Below are positions 42,986-50,759 of a stretch of 64,000 nt of DNA, one piece after another (within the stretch, counting starts at the first letter, position 1; each line of letters opens with the position of its first letter). Source of the DNA: Oleiagrimonas sp. C23AA. Its GTDB lineage: Bacteria > Pseudomonadota > Gammaproteobacteria > Xanthomonadales > Rhodanobacteraceae. The stretch spans positions 186,001 to 250,000 of the forward strand of contig NZ_JAARLY010000004.1 in NCBI RefSeq assembly GCF_011759385.1. The letters are read 5' to 3'. A program made the position numbers and the translations under genes. The notes below the pieces were generated by a model. That model was given only the letters and a program-made list of their open reading frames with translations. It searched no databases and was not told the DNA's origin.

Positions 42986-45391
42986 ATGTCACCACACACC
43001 CATGCCATGCGTTCAGCGCTCGCCGTTGCTTTGGCGGGTGCGCTGTGCGGTGCCGCGCATGCCAATACCCGCGCTCATCCTGCCCCCACCGATGCCGATT
43101 CCGCGGTGTCGTCGGCGACGGCCTTGGCCACTGGTTCACCGGCGGACGACAACAAGACCAAGGGCACCACTGAACTGGAGACGGTGCAGGTCAGTGGCCG
43201 CGCCGTCGGTTTCACCAATACCGCGGTCCCGGTACAGATCACCAAGTTCCAGCCGCCCTTGAGCAGCGTAACCGACGCCGTCAATTTCGCGCCGGGCGTC
43301 AACATCACCCAGGGCGGCGTTTTCGACAGCGACGACTATTCCACCGGCATTACCCTGCGTGGCTTCACCCAGGACACCCTGGGCTTCACCATCGACGGAT
43401 TGCCGAACGGCTCGGCCGGCTATGGCGGCGGTGCCAAGCCCAATCGCTTTCTGGACAGTGAGAATCTGGCCGAGGCTACGGTATCGCAGGGTACCGCGGA
43501 CATCGGCTCGCCCTCGGCGCAGGCCCTGGGCGGTACGTTGAGCTACGTGTCCAGTGACCCGAGGAACGACGCTGGCCTGCGCGTCGACCAGTCCATTGGC
43601 GAATGGAACGCCAAGCGTACCTTCGTGCGCTACGACACCGGCGCGTTATTCAACAACAGCACCTACGCCTATCTCAGCTACTCCACCACGCACAACAACC
43701 GCTGGGTCCACCACGGTCATCCGGACAACGGCCATACCAGTCGCGACCACATCGACGCCAAGCTGATCAGCTACCTCACCGACAAGTTGACGCTGACCGC
43801 CCGCGGCTCCTGGGACGATGCCTATGAAAACAACTACAACGATGTGACCAAGGCGCAATTTCACGACGATCCACGCGACGACCATCTGACCGTGGACTGG
43901 ACCGGCATTCCGCAGATCGACCAGAACTACGTCAATCCCTGGAATACCAAGCGCAAGAACGCGCTGGTCGGCATCAAGCTCGACTATCAGGTCAACGACC
44001 AGGCCAATGTCAGCTTCTACCCCTATTACCACTTCCAGGAAGGCTACGGCGGCTGGATGCCGCCCTACCAGCTCTACGCCACCGACGCCGGCGGCAACCT
44101 GGTCAACCACTATCCGGCCGAAGGCGCCGATTTCGTCGAGGCCTATTACCGGACTCCCGATGGTCTGGCGCTAGCCCAGCCGAAGGGCTGCAAGGACCCA
44201 TTCGACGCCAGTTGCTACCCGACAGGTTCCAGCGCGATCAACAGCTTTCGCCAGAGTATCTACAAGAATGCCCGCTACGGCTTCCTGCTCAATGGTCACT
44301 GGAACATCGGCATCAACCACCTGTACGCGGGCGTCTGGTTGGAGGATCAGCATCGCATCGCCGGTCGCAAGTGGCATGCGGTGCTTGATACTTCGGCATC
44401 CTGGCAGTACGCGGACAAGCCGTATTACATCCAGTTCTATGACCGCCTGATCACACATACCCGCAAGCTGTTCCTGCAGGACACGCTTAACCTTGGATCC
44501 ATCGACCTGTCGCTGGGCGTGGACAAATACCTGGTGCATATCAACGGCACCGACGAGATCGCCGATAGCCCCTTCGCCAGCAAGAACTTCAACTCCAAGC
44601 TACTGCCCTCGGTCGGCGCAGTCTGGCATTTGGACACGCACCATCAGATCTACGCCAGCTATACGAAGAATTTCGCACCGCCTGCCGACAGCCTGTTGCA
44701 GGCCGGCGACAGTGGCAGCGACATCAGCCACGTGAAACCGGAAACCTCGGCCAACATCGACCTGGGCTATCGCTACCAGAGCCGTCAGCTGCAGGCCAGC
44801 CTGGCGCTCTACCACGTGCGCTTCGCCAACCAGATCAATGAAATCACGCCGAGCTCGGACTACACCCGCATCAACTATACGGTCGGCACCGAGGGTACCT
44901 ACATCAACGTCGGTGGTATCGAGTCCAAGGGCGTGGAGGGCTTGCTCAACTGGAGCGTGGCACCGGTGCTGGACGTGTATACATCGCTGACCTGGAACCA
45001 GTCCAAGTACCTGGAAAGCATCAACGACATCGTCAAGGGCAACAAGGTCGCCGGACAGCCGGGCCGCATGCTCGCGGTCGGCGTCAATTATCACCGTCAC
45101 GGCTTGCGTGCTGGCGTCTCGGCCAAGTATGTCGGTGATCGCTATGGCACGCTCGACAACAGCGAGAAGATGAATCCATACACGGTGTTCGACGCCCACC
45201 TCGGCTATCACTTGGACTTGACCCATGGCGGTGCGAGCCGGCCGTTGCTGAAGTCGCTGGACTTCGACCTGACGGTGACCAACATTGCCAACAAGCATTA
45301 CCTGGCCACGCTCGGCGACGACTCCACGCCTGGCTACTACTACATCGGTGCGCCGCGTACCGCTGTGTTCACAGTATCGGCGCAATTTTGA
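42986..45391 (+). CDS. TonB-dependent receptor (small-plug type)
   Basis: Outer-membrane receptor of 801 residues. Signal peptide ends at GAAHAN; then a 40-residue polar linker and the TonB box-like ELETVQVSGRAVGF. The plug has SSVTDAVNFAPGVNITQGG and ITLRGFTQDTLGFTIDGLPNG; the barrel carries NFAPPADSL and ends AVFTVSAQF with the usual terminal Phe. No carboxypeptidase-like extension. It lies downstream of the ABC/DeoR operon, so it could bring the same phosphorus compound across the outer membrane, but the 648-base gap means it has its own promoter and the link is inference. Confidence 0.92.
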   Translation: MSPHTHAMRSALAVALAGALCGAAHANTRAHPAPTDADSAVSSATALATGSPADDNKTKGTTELETVQVSGRAVGFTNTAVPVQITKFQPPLSSVTDAVNFAPGVNITQGGVFDSDDYSTGITLRGFTQDTLGFTIDGLPNGSAGYGGGAKPNRFLDSENLAEATVSQGTADIGSPSAQALGGTLSYVSSDPRNDAGLRVDQSIGEWNAKRTFVRYDTGALFNNSTYAYLSYSTTHNNRWVHHGHPDNGHTSRDHIDAKLISYLTDKLTLTARGSWDDAYENNYNDVTKAQFHDDPRDDHLTVDWTGIPQIDQNYVNPWNTKRKNALVGIKLDYQVNDQANVSFYPYYHFQEGYGGWMPPYQLYATDAGGNLVNHYPAEGADFVEAYYRTPDGLALAQPKGCKDPFDASCYPTGSSAINSFRQSIYKNARYGFLLNGHWNIGINHLYAGVWLEDQHRIAGRKWHAVLDTSASWQYADKPYYIQFYDRLITHTRKLFLQDTLNLGSIDLSLGVDKYLVHINGTDEIADSPFASKNFNSKLLPSVGAVWHLDTHHQIYASYTKNFAPPADSLLQAGDSGSDISHVKPETSANIDLGYRYQSRQLQASLALYHVRFANQINEITPSSDYTRINYTVGTEGTYINVGGIESKGVEGLLNWSVAPVLDVYTSLTWNQSKYLESINDIVKGNKVAGQPGRMLAVGVNYHRHGLRAGVSAKYVGDRYGTLDNSEKMNPYTVFDAHLGYHLDLTHGGASRPLLKSLDFDLTVTNIANKHYLATLGDDSTPGYYYIGAPRTAVFTVSAQF

Positions 45392-45671
45392 GGACTGCCG
45401 CCACGGCCGGATACGCCACATGGCGCGTCCGCTGTCGGCGGCGATACAGGATATGCATGGTGGCGCCGGGTCCCGCCGCCGTGCCGTGTAGCACCGAAAC
45501 ACACCAGCGCCGCGGGAAGGGGATCCCGTGGCGCTGGATCGGACCCCGCCGCCGGTCTCACCGTGGCCTGTGCAGAAGGCGACGTGCCGTTCCCGCCAGG
45601 AAGGCTCCTTGTTCAACCAGGATTTGAATCGATCCAAGCGATGTCGAACCGTCTCTTCCAGGAGTCACTCC

Positions 45672-48600
45672 ATGTATAGCCGAATCCCGTTTCGCTCCGT
45701 TCTGGCACTGGCGGTAGCCGCCGCGCTCGGCGGCACCGCGCATGCCCAATCCACCGACGGCAGCATCGTCGGCCAGGCGCCTGCTGCTACCGGTGAAACA
45801 GTGCTTATCCAGGGTAGCAATGGTGTCAGCCGAGAGGTGCCTGTAGACAGCCAGGGCCGCTACAGCGCCGCTGCGCTGCCCTTGAGCACTTACACCGTGA
45901 GCTTGCGCCGTGATGGTCGCACCGTCGAATCGCGCAAGGGCGTGACCCTGCGCGTGGGTGCCGCCACGCACGTTTCGTTTAGTGCCCAGCCCGGCGAGGC
46001 TCATGCCGCCGATCTGGCCACAGTGTCCGTGGCCGCCAACGCCCTGCCGCCTATCGACGTCACCTCGGCCAGTTCCAGTACCATCATCACCGCCCAGCAA
46101 ATGGCGCGGCTGCCGCTGCAGCGTAGCGCCGAGGCAGTGGCCTTGCTGGCGCCAGGCGCCTCGCCCGGCAGCAGCTACTTCAGTGGACCGCAGGGCCAGC
46201 AGCTGGTCTCGTTCAGTGGCTCGACCGTCACTGAAAACGCCTATTACGTCAACGGCCTGAACACCACCGATCCGCTCAGCGGCTTCGGTGGCGTGTCGCT
46301 GCCCTATGGCGCGGTCGACCAGGAGGAAGTGCTCAGCGGCGGCTACTCGGCACGCTACGGCCGTTCCGACGGCGGCGTGATCAGCCAGGTCGGCAAGCGT
46401 GGCACCAATACCTGGCACTTCGGCGGTCAGGTGCTGTGGGAGCCGGCCTTCGCCAAGGCTGATGCACGCAACATCTACTATCCGGACACCGGCAGCAAGG
46501 GCGGCCAGCTCTACCAGCTCAACAGGAAGAACAGCTCATGGACGTCCACCGTCGATGCCTACGCCGGTGGTCCGCTGATCCGCGATCGTCTTTACATGTT
46601 CGCCGCTGTCGAAGCCGAGCGCGAGCACGGCAACAACGTCAGCAATGTGACCTCGACGCTGGCCAACACCCGTTACACCTACAAGAACCCCAAGGCCTAC
46701 CTGAAACTGGATTGGAACATCGATGACAACAACATCCTGGAGCTGACCGGCGTATCGCAAACGCATCGCTATGAAGGCCAGAAGTACGCCTTCGACTATG
46801 CCGACCAGGCCACCGGCGACTACATCGGCCAAGATCAGACCACCAAGACCAGTGCCGATATCTATATCGCCAAGTACACCAGCTACATTACCGACGACCT
46901 GACCCTGACCGCGATGTACGGCAAGTCACGCCTGACCTACTACAGCCAGCCACCCGGCTCGGGTGTGGACGGCCCGATCATTCGTGGCGCCGATCAGCAG
47001 AATCCGGCCATTCCCGGAGCGCCGGGGCTGACCAATGGCCAGACCATCGATGTCATCAACAATCCCGGCCACCGCTCCACGCTGAGCAACCTGCGCGCGG
47101 ATCTGAACTACAAGATCGGCAATCATTCGATCACTGTGGGCATAGACAATCAGGACTCCCACGACATCGACGACGGCGCTTTCATCGGCGCGGCCGGCTA
47201 CGAGCTCTGGTACGCCAAGGGCGACCCCGGCAAGAACATCAGCGACTCACCCTACGTCGGCGCGCCGGGCGACTACCCCGGTGGTGGTACCGGCTACTAC
47301 GGCTACATCCGGCACTATTCGAACTCGGCCTCGGTGCGGGTGCGCCAGCGTGCCCAGTATGTCGAGGACAACTGGCAGGTCACCGACCGCCTGATGCTGC
47401 AGCTTGGGTTGCGCAATGACCAGTTCACCAACTACAACCCCGAAGGGGTGCCGTATTTGCGCCTGGGCAAGCCGCAGTGGGCACCCCGGCTGGGTTTTTC
47501 CTGGGATGTGCATGGCGACTCGACGCTGAAGATCTACGGCAACGCCGGTCGCTATTATCTGGCCATGCCGGCCAGTGTCGCCTTGCGCACCGCGGCCGGC
47601 TCGATCGCCACCAATCAGTATTTTACCTACACCGGCATCGATTCCTCGGGCATGCCCACCGGCGTCACCTACATCGCTTCGGAAACCGGCGGCGCGGTGT
47701 CACCCAATGGCGAGTATGGCCAGGCGCCGGATCCCAAGACGGTCAGCGCCAAGAACATCAAATCCGAGGATCAGGACGAATACATCCTCGGCTTCGATCA
47801 GCAGATCGATCCGTCATGGATCTGGGGCATGAAGGGGACGGTGCGCCATTTGCGCAATGCGCTGGATGACGTATGCGACAACCAGGCCATCGCCCGTGCC
47901 GCCCAGGCCCAGGGCGTCGATCCGGCCAATGTCACCATCGGCAGCTGTTACCTGTCCAATCCGGGACGGGCCAACGTCTATCAGTTGGCGACCTCGGACG
48001 GAGGGTACGCCAATGTGACAGTGACCAACGCCGACTTCGGCTTCCCTCACCTGAAGCGCAACTATTACGGGCTCAATGCCTACCTGTCGCACCCATTCGA
48101 TGGCACCTGGTCGGCGCGTATCGACTATCTGTACTCGCGCAACTACGGCAATACCGAGGGACAGGTCAATTCGGCGACCGGTCAGTCCAATGTCTCGGCG
48201 ACCCGCGACTGGGACTACGCCACACTGATGGCATACGCCAATGGCTATCTGCCCAATGATCGCAAGCATCAGCTGAAGATCTACGGCTCCTACCAGGTCA
48301 CGCCGGAGTGGTTGCTGTCGGCCAATCTGCTGATCCAGTCGGGGACACCCAAGAGCTGCCTGGGATACTTCGGACCTAATGAAACCGATCCTTCCGGATA
48401 TGGAAGCTTCTATCACTATTGTGCAGGCAAGCCGAGCCGGCCCGGTGACAAGGGGCGCATGCCATGGCAGGAGCTACTCAGCGTCAGTGCCGAGTATCGT
48501 CCCGAATGGGCCGGCCGCAAGCTGGGTTTCAACGTGATGGTCTACAACCTGTTCAACCAGCAGCGGCCCGAGCAGCTGAGCCAGAACTACGGCCGCAGCA

Positions 48601-48683
48601 CGGCGGTTGCCGACAGTTACAAGCAGGTCGACTTCTACACGCCGCCGCGCTACGTGCGCCTGGGGGTAAGCTACGACTTCTGA
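45672..48683 (+). CDS. TonB-dependent receptor with carboxypeptidase-regulatory domain (Oar-like)
   Basis: Outer-membrane transporter of 1003 residues. Signal peptide ends at GTAHAQ; a carboxypeptidase-regulatory-like domain spans about residues 30-105 (VPVDSQGRYSAAALPLSTYTVSL). The plug has VTENAYYVNGLNTTDPLSGFGG and VLSGGYSARYGRSDGGVI, the barrel ends RLGVSYDF. It resembles the receptor at 21468 in plan but has no Ala/Ser/Thr-rich linker. AGGAG lies nine bases before the ATG at 45672; the frame extends 48 codons upstream without family homology. It heads a short operon with a peptidase-like hydrolase and GH35, suggesting a galactosylated peptide or glycan ligand. Confidence 0.93.
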   Translation: MYSRIPFRSVLALAVAAALGGTAHAQSTDGSIVGQAPAATGETVLIQGSNGVSREVPVDSQGRYSAAALPLSTYTVSLRRDGRTVESRKGVTLRVGAATHVSFSAQPGEAHAADLATVSVAANALPPIDVTSASSSTIITAQQMARLPLQRSAEAVALLAPGASPGSSYFSGPQGQQLVSFSGSTVTENAYYVNGLNTTDPLSGFGGVSLPYGAVDQEEVLSGGYSARYGRSDGGVISQVGKRGTNTWHFGGQVLWEPAFAKADARNIYYPDTGSKGGQLYQLNRKNSSWTSTVDAYAGGPLIRDRLYMFAAVEAEREHGNNVSNVTSTLANTRYTYKNPKAYLKLDWNIDDNNILELTGVSQTHRYEGQKYAFDYADQATGDYIGQDQTTKTSADIYIAKYTSYITDDLTLTAMYGKSRLTYYSQPPGSGVDGPIIRGADQQNPAIPGAPGLTNGQTIDVINNPGHRSTLSNLRADLNYKIGNHSITVGIDNQDSHDIDDGAFIGAAGYELWYAKGDPGKNISDSPYVGAPGDYPGGGTGYYGYIRHYSNSASVRVRQRAQYVEDNWQVTDRLMLQLGLRNDQFTNYNPEGVPYLRLGKPQWAPRLGFSWDVHGDSTLKIYGNAGRYYLAMPASVALRTAAGSIATNQYFTYTGIDSSGMPTGVTYIASETGGAVSPNGEYGQAPDPKTVSAKNIKSEDQDEYILGFDQQIDPSWIWGMKGTVRHLRNALDDVCDNQAIARAAQAQGVDPANVTIGSCYLSNPGRANVYQLATSDGGYANVTVTNADFGFPHLKRNYYGLNAYLSHPFDGTWSARIDYLYSRNYGNTEGQVNSATGQSNVSATRDWDYATLMAYANGYLPNDRKHQLKIYGSYQVTPEWLLSANLLIQSGTPKSCLGYFGPNETDPSGYGSFYHYCAGKPSRPGDKGRMPWQELLSVSAEYRPEWAGRKLGFNVMVYNLFNQQRPEQLSQNYGRSTAVADSYKQVDFYTPPRYVRLGVSYDF

Positions 48684-48724
48684 CGGCCTGCATCGTCCTT
48701 CTGGTGCGCTTCCGGGCGCACTCG

Positions 48725-48736
48725 GGTAACGTTATC
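48725..48736. promoter_or_regulatory. Near-palindrome GGTAACGTTATC before the CocE gene
   Basis: Core TAACGTTA (48727-48734) is a perfect palindrome. It lies in the 105-base gap after the receptor gene. It could be a LacI-type operator half-related to TGACAACGTTGTCA or chance; no -35/-10 pair is evident. Confidence 0.25.
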
Positions 48737-48747
48737 GTCCATATGGC

Positions 48748-48767
48748 GGTGCGGCTTCGGCCGCACC
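48748..48767 (+). other. UUCG-loop hairpin between TonB receptor and CocE gene
   Basis: GGTGCGGC (48748-48755) and GCCGCACC (48760-48767) form an 8-bp perfect stem closed by the stable TTCG tetraloop, 22 bases before the next start codon. No T-run. A third case of a hairpin just after a TonB-receptor gene in this window. Confidence 0.65.
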
Positions 48768-48788
48768 TTCGATGCAAGAGGAGCTAGC

Positions 48789-50759
48789 ATGCCCCCTTTC
48801 GTCCGCTCACTCACCGCCGCGCTGCTGGTCGCCTGCACCGGTGCGCTGGCCGCGCCGGTCGCCGCGCAAAGCCAGTACGCTTCGCTGCCCAACGAAACCC
48901 CGGCGCATTTCCACGCCGTGCGCCACGATCAATATATCCGCCGCAGCGTCGACATACCGATGCGCGACGGTACCAAATTGCATGCATCGATCATGATCCC
49001 GAAGGGTGTCACGCGTGCCGGCATCGTGCTGACGATGACACCCTACAACGCCGAGAGCATGACCCATCGTGCCGACAGTCCACATCTGGGGCCGGTGATC
49101 AACGGCTACGACACGCCGGCCGACATCGTCGTCGAGGACGGCTATATCCGCGTCGTCGTCGACGTGCGCGGCAAGTACGGCTCGGCTGGCGACTTCGTCA
49201 TGAACCGGCCGCTGCGCGGGCCGCTCAACCACACCCCGGTGGACGATGCCACCGACATCGACGACACCGTCGCCTGGCTGGTCAAGCATATTCCGCAGAG
49301 CAACGGCAAAGTCGGCATCGTCGGTATCTCCTACGACGGCTACGAAGCGCTCATGGCCATGGTGCACCCGAATCCGGCACTGAAGGTGACGGTGCCGATC
49401 AATCCCATGGTCGATGGCTGGATGGGCGACGACTGGTTCCACAAGGGTGCTTTCCGCGAGCAGATGATCCCTTATATCTACGGCCAGGAAGCCGGGCGCC
49501 GCAGTCAGTATCCGTGGTGGTCGGGCTACCGCGACGACTACGACCTGTATCTCAAGGCCGGTTCCGCCGGCGCGCTGGCCAAGGCGCGCGGCATGGACCA
49601 GCTCGGCTTCTGGCGCAAGCTGGTGCAGCATCCCGCCTACGACAGCTTCTGGCAGGACCAGGCCGTCGACAAGCTGCTGGCCAGACAGCCGGTGACCATC
49701 CCCACCCTGCTGGTGCAAAGCCTGTGGGACGAGGAGGACATCTACGGCGCCATGGCCGTGTACCGGGCACTGGCCGACAAGCCGTCGGCCAAGGGCAGAC
49801 TGTTCCTGGCGATCGGGCCCTGGCGCCATGCCAAGACCTGGGACACCGCCTCGGACATCGGCAAGATCGACCTGGACATGGACACCGCCAAGTGGTTCCG
49901 CCAGCACGTGCTGCGGCCGTTCCTGGCGCAGTATCTGAAGGACGGTGCGCCGCCGGCGCATGTGGCGCCGGTCACCGCCTTTGTCACCGGCGTCAATCAC
50001 TGGGAGCGGCTCTCGCACTGGCCCGAAGGCTGCGGCGGTACCTGCACGCCGACCATGAAACCGCTGTATCTGCATGCCGACGGCGGCCTCGGCTTCGCGC
50101 CGCCGAAGGGCGGCAAGCACGACAGCGACAGCTACGTGTCCGATCCGGCCAAGCCGGTGCCCTACCGCATCCGCCCGATCCAGCCGTGGAGCCATGGCCG
50201 TCCCGACCAGGTCGACAGCTGGCCCGAATGGCTGGTCGACGACCAGCGCCAGTTCGCCACCCGCACCGACGTGCTGAGCTACGAGACGGCGCCGCTCAAG
50301 CAGCCGCTGATGATCGCCGGCCGGCCCGAGGTGCATCTGAGCGCGGCCACCAGTGGCACCGACAGCGACTGGGTGGTGAAGTTGATCGACGTGTACCCGG
50401 ATGAGGTGCGCGTGAAGCCGTCGATGGGCGGCTATGAGCTGGGCGTGGCCATGGACATTTTCCGCGGCCGCTACCGCACCGGCTACGACGACCCGCAGCC
50501 GCTCACGCCGGACACGCCGCTGCCCTACCACTTCCACCTGCCGACCACCAACCACGTGTTCAGGAAGGGGCACCGCATCATGGTGCAGATCCAGTCGAGC
50601 TGGTTCCCGCTGTACGACCGCAATCCGCAGAGCTTCGTCAAGAACATCTTCCTGGCCCGGCCCGGGGACTACAAGAAGGCCACTCAGACCATCTATCACG
50701 CGCCGGGCAAGGCCAGCTACATCGACCTGCCGGTGGTGCCGGCGCGGAGCGGCGACTGA
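48789..50759 (+). CDS. CocE/NonD family hydrolase (X-Pro dipeptidyl-peptidase-like)
   Basis: Exported serine hydrolase of 656 residues. Signal peptide ends near PVAAQS. The alpha/beta core has DMRDGTKLHASIMIPKG-type N-terminus, the VVDVRGKYGSAGDF block, nucleophile serine in GISYDGYEAL (about residue 180), acid in LWDEEDIYG and histidine in GPWRHAKTW (about residue 344). The C-terminal jelly-roll (FETAPLKQP to the end) is the X-Pro dipeptidyl-peptidase C-terminal domain. Members include cocaine esterase, glutaryl-7-ACA acylases and X-Pro dipeptidyl peptidases; with a receptor upstream a peptide or acyl-amino acid substrate is likely. Its stop overlaps the GH35 start by one base. Confidence 0.9.
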   Translation: MPPFVRSLTAALLVACTGALAAPVAAQSQYASLPNETPAHFHAVRHDQYIRRSVDIPMRDGTKLHASIMIPKGVTRAGIVLTMTPYNAESMTHRADSPHLGPVINGYDTPADIVVEDGYIRVVVDVRGKYGSAGDFVMNRPLRGPLNHTPVDDATDIDDTVAWLVKHIPQSNGKVGIVGISYDGYEALMAMVHPNPALKVTVPINPMVDGWMGDDWFHKGAFREQMIPYIYGQEAGRRSQYPWWSGYRDDYDLYLKAGSAGALAKARGMDQLGFWRKLVQHPAYDSFWQDQAVDKLLARQPVTIPTLLVQSLWDEEDIYGAMAVYRALADKPSAKGRLFLAIGPWRHAKTWDTASDIGKIDLDMDTAKWFRQHVLRPFLAQYLKDGAPPAHVAPVTAFVTGVNHWERLSHWPEGCGGTCTPTMKPLYLHADGGLGFAPPKGGKHDSDSYVSDPAKPVPYRIRPIQPWSHGRPDQVDSWPEWLVDDQRQFATRTDVLSYETAPLKQPLMIAGRPEVHLSAATSGTDSDWVVKLIDVYPDEVRVKPSMGGYELGVAMDIFRGRYRTGYDDPQPLTPDTPLPYHFHLPTTNHVFRKGHRIMVQIQSSWFPLYDRNPQSFVKNIFLARPGDYKKATQTIYHAPGKASYIDLPVVPARSGD

